Of a stretch of 64,000 nt of DNA, positions 51,366 through 62,028 are shown piece after piece (position 1 is the stretch's first letter; the number at the start of each line of letters is the position of its first letter). The notes beneath the pieces were generated by a model. That model was not told where the DNA came from. It made no database searches and saw only the letters and a list, made by a program, of their open reading frames with translations. Source of the stretch: Streptomyces sp. HUAS MG91 (lineage in GTDB: Bacteria > Actinomycetota > Actinomycetes > Streptomycetales > Streptomycetaceae); assembly GCF_040529335.1 (NCBI RefSeq), contig NZ_CP159534.1:4588001-4652000 (forward strand), given 5' to 3'. Made by a program: the position numbers and the translations under genes.

Positions 51366-52316
51366 ATGGCCGCCAACAACAACCGCCGCATGTCCGGCAA
51401 GAAGGGCGCGCAGGTCGGCAGTGGCGGCCAGCGACGCAAGGGTCTCGAGGGCAAGGGCCCGACCCCGCCCGCCGAGATGCGCAAGAAGCACAAGAAGAAC
51501 CGCATCGCGACGGCCCAGGCCAAGCGTGCCCAGGGCCGCCCGCAGAGCCGCACCGGCGGTCCGCGCGGCAAGGCGACCTCCGAGATGGTCGTCGGCCGCA
51601 ACCCGGTCGTCGAGGCGCTGCGCGAGGGCGTGCCCGCGAGCACGCTCTACGTCCAGCAGTTCATCGACAACGACGAGCGGGTCCGCGAGGCGCTCCAGCT
51701 CGCCGGTGAGCGCGGCGGCATCCACCTCATGGAGGCCCCGCGCCCCGAGCTGGACCGGATGACCAACGGGCTGAACCACCAGGGGCTCGTGCTCCAGGTG
51801 CCGCCCTACGAGTACGCGCACCCGGAGGACCTCGTCGCCGCCGCGTTCGACGACGGCGAGGACCCGCTGATCGTCGCCCTCGACGGGGTGACGGACCCGC
51901 GCAACCTGGGCGCCGTCGTGCGCTCCACCTCCGCGTTCGGCGGGCACGGGGTCGTCGTTCCCGAGCGGCGGGCCGCCGGGATGACCGCCGGGGCCTGGAA
52001 GACGTCCGCCGGTGCCGCCGCGCGCACGCCCGTGGCTCGCGCCACCAATCTGACCCGCACCCTCGAGCAGTACAAGAAGGCGGGCCTCGCCATCGTCGGG
52101 CTCGCCGCCGACGGGGACCACACCGTGGGTGACCTGGCCGCGCTCGAGGGGCCCGTCGTCATCGTCGTCGGCAGCGAGGGCAAGGGGCTCTCGCGGCTGG
52201 TCGGGGAGACCTGTGACTTCCGCGTGCGGATTCCCATGCCGGGTGGTGCGGAGTCGTTGAACGCCGGTGTCGCCGCCGGCGTCGTCCTGTACGAGGCGGC
52301 TCGGCGCCGGGGCTGA
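51366..52316 (+). CDS. rlmB: 23S rRNA (guanosine-2251-2'-O)-methyltransferase RlmB
   Basis: The 316-residue protein has a basic, disordered N-terminal extension (about 70 residues, lysine/arginine/glycine-rich, usual in actinobacteria). A SpoU substrate-binding domain ([18 protein letters not shown]) and the SPOUT methyltransferase knot follow, with the motifs [27 protein letters not shown] and [17 protein letters not shown]. It methylates the ribosomal P-loop. Its 3' side opens into a REP cluster. Confidence 0.95.
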   Translation: MAANNNRRMSGKKGAQVGSGGQRRKGLEGKGPTPPAEMRKKHKKNRIATAQAKRAQGRPQSRTGGPRGKATSEMVVGRNPVVEALREGVPASTLYVQQFIDNDERVREALQLAGERGGIHLMEAPRPELDRMTNGLNHQGLVLQVPPYEYAHPEDLVAAAFDDGEDPLIVALDGVTDPRNLGAVVRSTSAFGGHGVVVPERRAAGMTAGAWKTSAGAAARTPVARATNLTRTLEQYKKAGLAIVGLAADGDHTVGDLAALEGPVVIVVGSEGKGLSRLVGETCDFRVRIPMPGGAESLNAGVAAGVVLYEAARRRG

Positions 52317-52339
52317 TCCGGTCTCTTCGTCGGCTGACG

Positions 52340-52510
52340 GCCGGTGGGGGCTGGTCGCGCAGTTCCCCGCGCCCCTGAACGATCCGCGTCTGCCCCACGG
52401 GGGTTCGTCGCGGTCCGCGGGCCGGTGGCCGCTTCTCGCGCAGTTCCCCGCGCCCCTGAAGCGAGCTTCGCTCGCCCAGGGGCGCGGGGAACTGCGCGAC
52501 CAGCCACCCA
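52340..52510. repeat. Cluster of three REP-like elements
   Basis: Plus-orientation copies lie at about 52352-52377 and 52436-52460, and an inverted copy at about 52478-52504. Together they fill most of the 292 bases between rlmB and the DoxX gene. Opposed copies can form a long stem that may terminate rlmB. Confidence 0.85.
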
Positions 52511-52608
52511 CTCACTCGCAGTCGGCGACCGGGCCGGAATGACCTTGACGGGGCCCGGACATTTTGGCGCAGTCAAGGCAGTGTCCTAAACACACATCAC
52601 TCGGTTAG

Positions 52609-54213
52609 ATGAGTGTGGACACCAGAACGCCCCGCACACCCTCGGGGGACCGCTCGTCGGGATTCGACGACGCTCCCGCGCTGAGCATGGTGAAGGTTCC
52701 GTGCGACCCGGCGCAGGTCATCGTCAACCACGCAAGTTTCCGCGTGCAGCTCCCCACGGCGCAGAAGACTCAACTCCCGCGCATCGCCCGCCACTTGTCC
52801 GCCGTCGACGCGGCGACCGCGCGCATTCCCGTGATCACCGCCGCCGGTACGCCCGCGGCCCGGCGACGCCCGGTCGTCATGAGCGGCGGCGCCTTCGCCG
52901 CCGACGGCCTGCTCACCGGCGCGCGACGCCCCGGCGAGCCGGACGCGGGCGGTGCCACGCAGGTCATCCCGCGCATCGATGCCGACGACCTCTACGAGGG
53001 CGACCCGACCCAGGAAACACCCGTCGTCGAGCCCGGCACCCGGATCCTGCCCCAGATGCGGCAGTCCGGCAGCGCCTTCGAGGACTCCGGCGAGCTCGAT
53101 CAAGTCCGTTACCGGGGCAGCGAGTTCGACGCCGGTGACGAAAGCGACAACGAGACCACCGCCGCCCGCCGCTACGGGCCCGTCCGGCACGCCTACTACC
53201 CCGGGCGCCGGATGAACCTCGGCGTGGTGCTGCTCCCGCTCCGCGTCTTCCTCGGCTTCATCTCCATCTACGCGGGCATGGGCAAGCTCTGCGACCCCGT
53301 CTACTTCGACGGCGGCGAACGCGGCTCCATGGTCAAGTGGCTCAACTCGCTGCACCCGTGGGAGCTCGCCGAGCCGCTGCGCGACTGGGCGCTCCAGCAC
53401 CCCGTCGGCGCGGGACTCGCCATCGCCTTCTTCCAGGTCATCGTCGGCGTGCTGACGGTGCTCGGACTCTGGCAGCGGCTCGCCGCCGCCATCGGCGTGC
53501 TGCTCTCCGCCGCGATCCTGGTCACCGTCAGCTGGAAGACCGTCCCCGCCTACGACGCGCCGGACATCATCTATCTGGCCGCATGGTCGCCGCTGATCAT
53601 CGCCGGCGCCCCGGTCTACTCCATCGACGGCCGCCTCGCCTCGCGCGCCTGGCGACGCCTCGGCCCGCGCTCCACGCTCGGCGAGCTGCGCCGCTACGTC
53701 CTGCGCCGCGGCGCCGTCGTCGCGACCGTCGTCATCGGCCTGACCCTGCTCATCGGTTCGCTGCTCGGCGGCGCCGTGCGCGACGCCGACCGGGTCACCG
53801 CCCCGGGCCCCGGCGACGCCCCGCACAACCAGCTGCCCGGCTCCCCGCTCCCCTCGGAGCCCGGCAGCACGAAGCGGCAGGAGCAGCGCTCGTCGAGCCC
53901 GTCGGCGTCCAACGCGCCGACGCAGGGCACCACGTCGAGCCCGTCCGGTGCGCCCGGCGCCGCCCGCGAGAGCGGCAGCGCCAGCGGGACGACCAGCACC
54001 CCGACGCAGGGCGCCACGGCGGGCCAGGCCCCGCCGCAGCAGACGACCCCGCAGCAGCCGCCGAGCAGCACCGGCGGCGCCCCCACCAGCGGAGGCGGGA
54101 CGTCCAGCGGCGGCACGTCGGACGGCGGCTCGTCCTCCAGCGGCGGCGACGGCGGCGGTGGCGGTTCCGACTCCTCGGGCGGCAGCAAGCTCGTGGGCGG
54201 TCTGCTCGGCTGA
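52609..54213 (+). CDS. DoxX family membrane protein with disordered ends
   Basis: In this 534-residue protein the first 200 residues are acidic and mostly disordered. The DoxX/DoxD membrane domain (about 203-385; LLPLRVFLGFISIYAGMGKL, then GAGLAIAFFQVIVGVLTVLG) has four to five helices. The last 130 residues are a Gly/Ser/Thr/Pro-rich tail that probably lies outside the cell. DoxX proteins are linked to thiol stress and redox complexes in mycobacteria; the role here is inferred. No ribosome site is clear at ATG 52609. Confidence 0.85.
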   Translation: MSVDTRTPRTPSGDRSSGFDDAPALSMVKVPCDPAQVIVNHASFRVQLPTAQKTQLPRIARHLSAVDAATARIPVITAAGTPAARRRPVVMSGGAFAADGLLTGARRPGEPDAGGATQVIPRIDADDLYEGDPTQETPVVEPGTRILPQMRQSGSAFEDSGELDQVRYRGSEFDAGDESDNETTAARRYGPVRHAYYPGRRMNLGVVLLPLRVFLGFISIYAGMGKLCDPVYFDGGERGSMVKWLNSLHPWELAEPLRDWALQHPVGAGLAIAFFQVIVGVLTVLGLWQRLAAAIGVLLSAAILVTVSWKTVPAYDAPDIIYLAAWSPLIIAGAPVYSIDGRLASRAWRRLGPRSTLGELRRYVLRRGAVVATVVIGLTLLIGSLLGGAVRDADRVTAPGPGDAPHNQLPGSPLPSEPGSTKRQEQRSSSPSASNAPTQGTTSSPSGAPGAARESGSASGTTSTPTQGATAGQAPPQQTTPQQPPSSTGGAPTSGGGTSSGGTSDGGSSSSGGDGGGGGSDSSGGSKLVGGLLG

Positions 54214-54234
54214 CCGTCTCTCCCGCCCGCTGTG

Positions 54235-54275
54235 CCGATGGGGCCCCGCACGACGATCGTGCGGGGCCCCATCGG
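54235..54275. terminator. Bidirectional terminator between the DoxX and nucleotidyltransferase genes
   Basis: A perfect 19-bp stem (CCGATGGGGCCCCGCACGA and its complement) with a three-base loop between convergent genes. Confidence 0.9.
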
Positions 54276-54289
54276 CGTAGGGAAGGCGC

Positions 54290-55045
54290 TCAACGGCCCT
54301 GCGCGGCCAGCTCCTTCGCGGCCTCGGTGAGGTCCTTCGCCGTGTCGATCGCCCGCCAGTACGCGCCCTGCGGGATCGGGAAGCCCGCGAGCCGCTTGGC
54401 GCGGGCCAGGCGCGGGAACGTGGTGCGCTCGTGGTCGCCGGTGGCGGGCAGCAGCGAGGCGAACTCGGGGGAGAAGACGTAGACGCCCGCGTTGATCAGG
54501 TACGGGGACGGCGGGGCCTCGATGAAGTCGGTGATGTGACCGAACGCGTTGGTCTCGACGGCGCCCCACGGGATGCGCGGCCGGGCCAGCGCGAGGGTCG
54601 CCGTGGCCTCCCGCTCGTGGTGGAAGTCGGCCATCTCGCGCAGCGAGAATCGGGTCCAGATGTCGCCGTTCGTCGCGTACCAGGGGCGGTCGGGGTGGGG
54701 CAGGTGCGCGGCCGCGTACTTCAGGCCGCCGCCCCGGCCGAGCGGCTCCGTCTCGACGACCGTCGTGACCCGCAGCGGAAGGTCGGCCTGGTCCAGCCAC
54801 TCCTGGAGGACCTCGGCGAGATGGCCGCACGAGACGACGGCGTCCGTGACGCCCTCCTCGGCGAGCCAGGACAGCTGGTGCCCGATGATCGGCGTGCCCG
54901 TGCCCGGGATCTCCACCATCGGCTTGGGGCGGTCGTCGGTGTACGGGCGCAGCCGCGAGCCCTGGCCGCCCGCCAGGACGACGGCCTGCGTGGGCCGGTG
55001 CGGATACGAGTGCGGGCCGTGCGCGGCGGGTTCAGCGGTCGTCAT
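54290..55045 (-). CDS. NDP-sugar nucleotidyltransferase
   Basis: The 251-residue protein has the nucleotidyltransferase signature AVVLAGGQGSRLRPYTDDRP followed by a conserved KP. Further motifs are PIIGHQLSWLAEEGV, the GRGGGLKYA loop and NGDIW with the metal-binding Asp. It belongs to the mannose-1-phosphate guanylyltransferase / GlmU-N / RfbA-like group; the exact sugar cannot be told. It may supply an activated sugar for wall glycan or glycoconjugates. The ATG at 55045 is chosen for the family-like start. Confidence 0.88.
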   Translation of the reverse strand: MTTAEPAAHGPHSYPHRPTQAVVLAGGQGSRLRPYTDDRPKPMVEIPGTGTPIIGHQLSWLAEEGVTDAVVSCGHLAEVLQEWLDQADLPLRVTTVVETEPLGRGGGLKYAAAHLPHPDRPWYATNGDIWTRFSLREMADFHHEREATATLALARPRIPWGAVETNAFGHITDFIEAPPSPYLINAGVYVFSPEFASLLPATGDHERTTFPRLARAKRLAGFPIPQGAYWRAIDTAKDLTEAAKELAAQGR

Positions 55046-55110
55046 GACCGGAACCCTACGTGCGCACGGCCCGTGGAGGGGCGGGGGACGTGACGGCGGG
55101 CGGCCGTCCG

Positions 55111-55569
55111 TCAGGCCCGGAAGCCGGCCACCCCGGAGGCGAAGGAGGTGTCGCAGACCGGACGGGCGTACGACTGGGCGCGCGCCGGGCCGTAGGCCTG
55201 CACGGCGGCACGGCCCAGCGACTTCGCGATCGACATGCAGTACTTCGCCAGCGAGGGCCGCTGGTCGATCTCCTGCTGGAGGTGGGTGAGCGCCGTGCCC
55301 GGGTCCTTCTCCTGCAGCTCGACCAGAAGACGGTCGCGCAGGACGTCCTGGGGGGCGCGCGACTTGGCGCGCGCTGACACGTCCTGTGAGGAAGCTGTGA
55401 GGACGGAGTCCGAAGAGCCTCCCGACCAGTTGACTCGGGTGACCGCGAGGGTTCCGGAGAGCACCAGCATCACCGGCAGGACGAACGCGAGCGTGCGGGC
55501 GGCGCGGCGGGCGGGGCCCCGGCCCCGGGCGCGGCGCGGCTTCTGGGTGTAGGTAGCAGAGTGCGTCAC
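55111..55569 (-). CDS. Secreted or membrane-anchored protein of unknown function
   Basis: The 152-residue protein has a basic N-terminus (about 25 residues) and one hydrophobic segment (TLAFVLPVMLVLSGTLAV), then an extracytoplasmic helical domain with two cysteines (KYCMSIAKSLG; PVCDTSF) that may form a disulfide. GTG 55569 is used. I recall conserved Streptomyces homologues next to msiK without a function. Confidence 0.7.
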   Translation of the reverse strand: MTHSATYTQKPRRARGRGPARRAARTLAFVLPVMLVLSGTLAVTRVNWSGGSSDSVLTASSQDVSARAKSRAPQDVLRDRLLVELQEKDPGTALTHLQQEIDQRPSLAKYCMSIAKSLGRAAVQAYGPARAQSYARPVCDTSFASGVAGFRA

Positions 55570-55719
55570 GCGAGTGAGCGTAGCGGTAGGTGATGATTTG
55601 GCGACATTTAGTCACTCGACCGAGCGACACGCAACTTGGTTTTGGTGATGAGGTGTTGACGCGCAGTGGTGAAATGTCCGAGTTGCCGGGGTATTTGTCG
55701 ACAACGTGACCGAACGCGC

Positions 55720-55795
55720 GGAAGGGCCCCGCACCGAAGTGCGGGGCCCTTCCGTGGACTTCTGCGGCTTCTGCGGCTTCCGCGGCTTCTGCCGG
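55720..55795. terminator. Terminator after msiK, with adjacent 9-bp repeats
   Basis: A perfect 15-bp stem (GGAAGGGCCCCGCAC / complement, 55720-55734 and 55739-55753) with loop CGAA. It is followed on the left of msiK by four near-identical nine-base units (CTTCTGCGG, about 55757-55795) just outside the coding region. Confidence 0.85.
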
Positions 55796-55805
55796 AAGAA
55801 CCGGG

Positions 55806-56942
<1,137 letters not shown>

Positions 56943-57105
56943 GGCTGTGAAGCCCCCTTCACCGGCAGGAACGTGCCGGACGATCCGTTGTAAAGAAGGT
57001 GATCCCCGCCGGGCGATCCCGGAGAGGTGTAGTCCACACGGGTGAACTGATCGGACCGTACCTGGCGCATGCCGGATCTGTCAGTAGTCCGGCGGCTGTG
57101 AGATT

Positions 57106-57122
57106 CGTCGAAATTTTCGACG
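57106..57122. promoter_or_regulatory. Palindrome in the msiK / tRNA-Thr divergent region
   Basis: CGTCGAAA and TTTCGACG flank a single T. The site is AT-rich for the region and would overlap the -35 position of the tRNA gene, whose likely -10 is TACACT at 57143-57148. Confidence 0.4.
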
Positions 57123-57157
57123 GAGAGGGCTCCGGCTTTGGTTACACTGCTCGGGCT

Positions 57158-57231
57158 GCCTCCTTAGCTCAGCTGGTCAGAGCGCCGCTCTTGTAAAGCG
57201 AAGGTCGTCGGTTCGAATCCGACAGGGGGCT
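57158..57231 (+). tRNA. tRNA-Thr (anticodon UGU)
   Basis: The 74-base cloverleaf has acceptor arms GCCTCCT / AGGGGGC, D-loop AGCTCAGCTGGTCAGAGC, anticodon loop CTTGTAA (UGU) and T-arm GTCGGTTCGAATCCGAC. The CCA end is not encoded. It is a common insertion target, but no element is attached here. Confidence 0.96.
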
Positions 57232-57308
57232 CGGTACTGACCGGTGGAGACGGGTCACGGCTGTCGGCCGTGGCCCGTCTTCCCGTTCCGGAGGACGGCT
57301 CTCCCGGG

Positions 57309-58727
57309 TCAGTGGCGGCCCGCGACCCGGTCCGCGATCTTCGCCAGGCGCGAGGAGTCCCCGGTGTTCGTGGTCAGCTCCCGGCGGTCGGCCGCGTAGT
57401 ACGTGGCGTACATGCCGTGCACGCCCAGCCAGCGGAAGGGCTCCGGCTCCCACTTGCGGACCTTGTGGTTGACCCAGGGCAGCGTGGTCAGCTCGGTCGG
57501 GCCCGCCTGGCCGGAGTCCTGCTGGACCAGGTCGCGCAGGGTGCGGGCCGCCAGGTTCGCGGTGGCGACGCCCGAGCCGACGTAGCCGCCGGCCCAGCCC
57601 AGGCCCGTGGAGCGGTCCAGGGTGACCGTGGCGCACCAGTCGCGCGGGACGCCGAGGACGCCGGACCAGGCGTGGTCGACGCGGACCCCGGCGAGCTGCG
57701 GGAAGAAGCGGTGCAGGATCGCGGTCAGGGCCTCGATCGTCTGCGGCTGGGTACGGCCGTCGTTGTCCGTCTTCGAGCCGTAGCGGTACGGGTAGCCGCG
57801 GCCGCCGAGCGCGATCCGGTCGTCGGCGGTGCGCTGCGCGTACATGTACGCGTGCGCCATGTCGCCGAGCGTCTCGCGGCCCGCCCAGCCGATCGACTCC
57901 CACTGCTCCGCGGAGAGCGGTTCGGTGGCGATCATCGAGGAGTTCATGGGGAGCCAGGTGCGGCGCTGGCCCTTGAGCGAGGCCGTGAAGCCCTCCGTGC
58001 AGCGCAGGACGTACGGGGCGCGGACCGTGCCGTAGGGCGTGATGGCGTGCTTCGGCTTGATCTCGGTGACCGGCGTCGACTCGTGGATGGTGACGCCGAG
58101 CGCCTCGACGGCCCGCGCCAGGCCCTTGACCAGCTTCACCGGGTGCAGCCGCGCGCCGTGCGGGGTCCAGGTGGAGCCGACCGCGCCCGCGACCCGGATC
58201 CGCTCCGCCGTCTCGCGGGCGCCGTGCAGCGTGCGGTCCTTCTCGCCGTACGTCAGTTCGGCCTCGTGGAACGCCTTCAGGCGGGCCAACTGCGCCGGGG
58301 TGTAGGCGACTTCGAGGACGCCGCCGTGGTGGATGTCCGCGTCGATCGACTCGGCGCGGGCCGTGTCGACGACCTCGGTGACCGTCTCGTTCATCGCCTG
58401 CTGGAGCCGGACCGCCGCCTCGTGGCCGTGCAGCCTGGCGTACCGGTCGCGGCCCGCGATGCCGTTGTAGAGCCAGCCGCCGTTGCGCCCGGAGGCGCCG
58501 TAGCCGCAGAACTTCTGCTCCAGGACCGTGATGCGCAGGAAGGGCGCGGCCTTCTTCAGGTAGTACGCCGTCCACAGGCCCGTGTAGCCGCCGCCGACGA
58601 TCACGACATCGGCGCTCGCGTCGCCGGCCAGGGGCTCGCGGCCGTCGGGGATGCCGTCGTCCGCGTACCAGAACGATATGCCGCCGTTGGCTGTGTGCCC
58701 GCCGTTCCCGCTGTTCACGCTGCTCAT
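57309..58727 (-). CDS. FAD-dependent oxidoreductase (DAO / PuuB-like)
   Basis: The 472-residue protein has an N-terminal dinucleotide-binding motif VVIVGGGYTGLWTAYYL with EQKFCGYGASGRNGGW, typical of the gamma-glutamylputrescine oxidase / D-amino-acid oxidase family. The C-terminal FAD contact TGLGWAGGYVGSGVATANL is intact. Oxidation of an amine or amino acid is inferred. The ATG at 58727 gives the usual spacing to the FAD motif. Confidence 0.88.
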   Translation of the reverse strand: MSSVNSGNGGHTANGGISFWYADDGIPDGREPLAGDASADVVIVGGGYTGLWTAYYLKKAAPFLRITVLEQKFCGYGASGRNGGWLYNGIAGRDRYARLHGHEAAVRLQQAMNETVTEVVDTARAESIDADIHHGGVLEVAYTPAQLARLKAFHEAELTYGEKDRTLHGARETAERIRVAGAVGSTWTPHGARLHPVKLVKGLARAVEALGVTIHESTPVTEIKPKHAITPYGTVRAPYVLRCTEGFTASLKGQRRTWLPMNSSMIATEPLSAEQWESIGWAGRETLGDMAHAYMYAQRTADDRIALGGRGYPYRYGSKTDNDGRTQPQTIEALTAILHRFFPQLAGVRVDHAWSGVLGVPRDWCATVTLDRSTGLGWAGGYVGSGVATANLAARTLRDLVQQDSGQAGPTELTTLPWVNHKVRKWEPEPFRWLGVHGMYATYYAADRRELTTNTGDSSRLAKIADRVAGRH

Positions 58728-58738
58728 GCGGCGGGACG

Positions 58739-59419
58739 CTATCGCACGCGGGTGACGGCTGCCCAGGTCCGGCGCACCGCGGCCGGCGGGCTCCACTCGG
58801 CGCCGGGGCGGCCGCGGGTGAGCGGGAAGCAGGCCAGGCCGATCAGGACCGAGGCGAAGTGGCCCAGGTCGGTGAAGGTGCGGCCGGTGACCAGCGGGGC
58901 GCCGTAGACGACGAGGACCCCGGCCGCGTACCCGTACCGCCACGGTCGCGCGAAGCGGTACGTGAGGACGGCGACGACGCCCGCGAGCGCGTAACTCACG
59001 CCCACGTCAAGGGTGTCGACCATCGATACGGGGGCGTGGCCGTGCCGGATCGCCCACAGCAGGGCGCCCTCGCTGAGGTAGGTGGCGCCGATGTGCGCGG
59101 CGCCGAGGACGAGCAGCCAGCGGCCGGTGCCCAGCCAGCGCTCGGCGGGCGCGTGGAAGAGCGTGTAGAGCACCGCGTACGGGAGCCAGCTGCCGCCGTC
59201 GATCCACAGCGCGCTCTGCACGAGGACACGGAAGGGGTGGGTGGACAGGGCGTGGATGTTGGTGGAGCGGTCGCCGAGGAACGCGTCGAGGGTGTCCGGG
59301 GCCATGTGGCGCATGACGATCGTGGTGACCAGCAGGATCGTCAGCCAGACATAGGTGCCGGGGGCGCTGCGGAGCCAACTCCGCACGGCGTCCCGGGCGG
59401 TGCCGAGAAAACGGTGCAT
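58739..59419 (-). CDS. Rhomboid-like membrane protein
   Basis: The 226-residue protein has about six membrane segments. DVGVSYALAG supplies a GxSx motif and TDLGHFASVLIGL a His in a later helix, the Ser-His dyad arrangement of rhomboid proteases, although LVLGAAHIGATYLSEG also shows rhomboid-type residues. Whether it is an active protease is unclear. Its start is only 34 bases from the divergent phosphotransferase gene. Confidence 0.7.
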   Translation of the reverse strand: MHRFLGTARDAVRSWLRSAPGTYVWLTILLVTTIVMRHMAPDTLDAFLGDRSTNIHALSTHPFRVLVQSALWIDGGSWLPYAVLYTLFHAPAERWLGTGRWLLVLGAAHIGATYLSEGALLWAIRHGHAPVSMVDTLDVGVSYALAGVVAVLTYRFARPWRYGYAAGVLVVYGAPLVTGRTFTDLGHFASVLIGLACFPLTRGRPGAEWSPPAAVRRTWAAVTRVR

Positions 59420-59452
59420 GGTCGATTCAGGCACGTCGGTAAGGTCGGGCGG

Positions 59453-60346
59453 GTGATCGACATTCCGGACGGGCTGGTGCAGTCGCAGTTTACCTACGCG
59501 GGGGAGGCCGGGCGGGCGTTCATCGCGGCGCTGCCCGGGCGGGTGGAGGAGATCGTCGAACGGTGGGGACTGCGGGTGGACGGGCCCGCGATGCACGGCA
59601 TGGCGGCGCTGGTGCTGCCGGTGGTGCGGCGCGCCGACGGGCTGCCCGCCGCGGTGAAGTTCCAGGTCCTCGACGAGGAGACGGAGGGCGAGCCGGTCGC
59701 GCTGCGCGTCTGGGGCGGGGACGGCGCCGTCCGGCTGCTCGACCACGACCCGGGCACCGGCACGATGCTGCTCGAACGGCTCGACGCCGGGCGGATGCTG
59801 AGCGTCGTGGAGGACTCGCGGGAGGCGGTCGCCGTCATCGCCGGGCTGCTGGCGCGGCTCACGGCCGGGCCCGCGCCGGACGGGATGCGGCGGCTGGCGG
59901 ACATCGCGGCGCAGATGCTCGCCGAGGTGCCGGGGGCGCTGTCGCGGATCGGGGACCCTTGGCAGCGGGGGATCGTGGCGGACTGCGCCGCGGCGCTGCG
60001 GGAGGTCGCGGCCGACGGTGCCGGGGACCGGCTGCTCCACTGGGACCTGCACTTCGAGAACGTGCTGGCGACCGTCGACGGGCGTGCGCCCTGGGTCGCC
60101 ATCGACCCGAAGCCGCTCGCCGGTGATCCCGGGTTCGATCTGTGGCCCGCGCTGAACAACCGGTTCGACAGCGATGAGGTCGTGTGGCGGTTCGAGGCGA
60201 TGACGGGGGTGCTGGGGCTGGACCGGGAGCGGGCTCGGGGGTGGACGTTGGGGCGGGTGGTGCAGAACGCGTTGTGGGATGTCGAGGACCAGCGGGCGCT
60301 TGCCGCTGATGACCTGGAGATCGCGCGGAGGCTGCTGGGGAGGTGA
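59453..60346 (+). CDS. APH(6)/hydroxyurea-type phosphotransferase
   Basis: The 297-residue protein has the kinase signature LLHWDLHFENVLA followed by WVAIDPKPLAGDPGFDLWPA, characteristic of the streptomycin-6-kinase / hydroxyurea phosphotransferase group. It may inactivate an antibiotic or phosphorylate a metabolite. The GTG at 59453 is close to the divergent gene and has no ribosome site, so it may be leaderless. Confidence 0.85.
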   Translation: MIDIPDGLVQSQFTYAGEAGRAFIAALPGRVEEIVERWGLRVDGPAMHGMAALVLPVVRRADGLPAAVKFQVLDEETEGEPVALRVWGGDGAVRLLDHDPGTGTMLLERLDAGRMLSVVEDSREAVAVIAGLLARLTAGPAPDGMRRLADIAAQMLAEVPGALSRIGDPWQRGIVADCAAALREVAADGAGDRLLHWDLHFENVLATVDGRAPWVAIDPKPLAGDPGFDLWPALNNRFDSDEVVWRFEAMTGVLGLDRERARGWTLGRVVQNALWDVEDQRALAADDLEIARRLLGR

Positions 60347-60435
60347 CCCGGGGGCGTGTACCGGTTCTCCGGCTGACGGCCGGTGGCCTCTTCTCGCGCC
60401 ACCGGAGCCGCGGACGAGCGGCGTAATCTGCGCGG

Positions 60436-60906
60436 ATGATTCGTACAGCCACGCCCCACGACATCCCTGTCATTCACGCGATGATCCGCGAACTCGCCGA
60501 GTACGAGAAGGTGCCCGGCGAGGCGCGGGCCAGTGAGGAGCAGTTGCGGGAAGCCCTGTTCGGGGAGCGGCCCGCGGCCTTCGCGCACATCGCCGAGAAC
60601 ACCGAGGGCGCGCCCGTCGGATTCGCGCTGTGGTTCCTGAACTTCTCCACCTGGCGCGGCGTCCACGGCATCTACCTGGAGGACCTGTACGTCCGCCCGG
60701 AGGCCCGCGGCGGCGGCCACGGAAAGGCGCTGCTCACCGAACTCGCGCGGATCTGCGTCCAGCGGGGCTACGAGCGTCTGGAGTGGTCGGTGCTGAACTG
60801 GAACCAGCCCTCGATCGACTTCTACCGGGCACTCGGGGCCCGGCCGCAGGACGAGTGGACGGTCTACCGGCTGACCGACGGGGCGCTGGCCGCGCTCGGC
60901 GGCTGA
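60436..60906 (+). CDS. GNAT acetyltransferase, spermidine/spermine N-acetyltransferase-like
   Basis: The 156-residue protein closely follows the SSAT pattern: FNFSTWRG-like core (WFLNFSTWRGVHGIYLEDLY), acetyl-CoA loop VRPEARGGGHGKAL and WSVLNWNQPSIDFYRALGA. Diamine or polyamine acetylation is the family activity; other small amines are possible. Confidence 0.85.
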   Translation: MIRTATPHDIPVIHAMIRELAEYEKVPGEARASEEQLREALFGERPAAFAHIAENTEGAPVGFALWFLNFSTWRGVHGIYLEDLYVRPEARGGGHGKALLTELARICVQRGYERLEWSVLNWNQPSIDFYRALGARPQDEWTVYRLTDGALAALGG

Positions 60907-60909
60907 GCC

Positions 60910-61917
60910 TCACGGTTCCAGGACCACCTTGCCCGTCGTACCCCTGGATTCGAGAGCCCGGTGGGCCGCGGCGGCCTCGGCCAGCGGGAAGCGGCTGACG
61001 GCCGGGTCCAGGACGCCGCGGGACGCCAGGTCGAGGGCGGCGAGTTCCAGGGCGCGCATCGGGTTCGCGCCGCCGGCCCGCCGCAGCATCTCGGGGCCGA
61101 GCGTCGGCACCTGGGTGATGCCGCGCCGGGCCGCCTCCGCCTCGTCGAGCAGGAGCGGGCCCGCTCCGTCGCCCATGCCCTGGGCGGACCAGCCGAAGAT
61201 CAGGTGCTGCCCGCCGGGGCCGAGCAGGCCGAGCGCGGCGGCCGTGGCGGCGCCGCCGACCCCGTCGAAGAGGACCGTGACCCGCCGCTCGCCCAGGAAC
61301 TCCCGTACGCGGGCGGGCCAGTCGGGGTCGGTGTAGTCGAGGGCGAGGTCGGCGCCGTTGGCCTCGACCCGGCCCGTCTTGGCGGGGCCGCCGGCCAGCC
61401 CGACGACGGTGCCGCCCGCGTGCTTCACGTACTGCACGAGCAGCGTGCCGACGCCGCCCGCCGCCGCGGGGATCAGGGCGACGGTGTCCGGGGTGACGGT
61501 GGTGAAACCGAGGATGCCCAGGGCGGTGCGGCCGGTGCCGATCAGGGCCACCGCCCGCGCCGCGTCGAGCGCGGCCGGGATCTCGTGCAGGCGGGCCGCG
61601 TCGGTGACGGCGAGTTCGGCGTAGCCGCCGGGGACGAGCCCCAGGTGGGCGACGACCCGCTTGCCGAGCCAGGCGGGGTCGGTGTCCGCGCCGAGCGACT
61701 CGACGGTGCCGGCGACCTCGCGGCCCGGGATCGTGGGCAGTGCCGGAAGCTCGGGGGCCGGGCCCCGGACGCCCTGTCGGAGGGCGGCGTCGAGCAGGTG
61801 CACGCCGGCCGCCTCGACCGCGATGCGGACCTGGCCGGGGCCCGGCTCGGGGTCCTCGGTCTTCTCGTACGTGAGGTGCTCGGCGGGGCCGAAGGCGTGC
61901 AGACGTATGGCGTGCAT
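60910..61917 (-). CDS. Zinc-binding-dehydrogenase family quinone oxidoreductase
   Basis: This 335-residue MDR superfamily protein has the GroES-like N-terminal domain (AGVHLLDAALRQGV, LPTIPGREVAGTV) and the cofactor motif AAAGGVGTLLVQYVKHAGG. It lacks the structural-zinc cysteines, as in NADPH:quinone reductases. The substrate is unknown. It converges on the acetyltransferase gene with a 3-base gap. Confidence 0.87.
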   Translation of the reverse strand: MHAIRLHAFGPAEHLTYEKTEDPEPGPGQVRIAVEAAGVHLLDAALRQGVRGPAPELPALPTIPGREVAGTVESLGADTDPAWLGKRVVAHLGLVPGGYAELAVTDAARLHEIPAALDAARAVALIGTGRTALGILGFTTVTPDTVALIPAAAGGVGTLLVQYVKHAGGTVVGLAGGPAKTGRVEANGADLALDYTDPDWPARVREFLGERRVTVLFDGVGGAATAAALGLLGPGGQHLIFGWSAQGMGDGAGPLLLDEAEAARRGITQVPTLGPEMLRRAGGANPMRALELAALDLASRGVLDPAVSRFPLAEAAAAHRALESRGTTGKVVLEP

Positions 61918-62028
61918 GGGCGCTCCCGTGGATCGACGGCCGAGTTCTGCGGTGCCGGGTGGCCAGTCTTCGACCTCAAGTTCTGTTGAGGTCAAGGCGA
62001 TGTCAGTGGGGGAGTGCAGCATGGGGGC

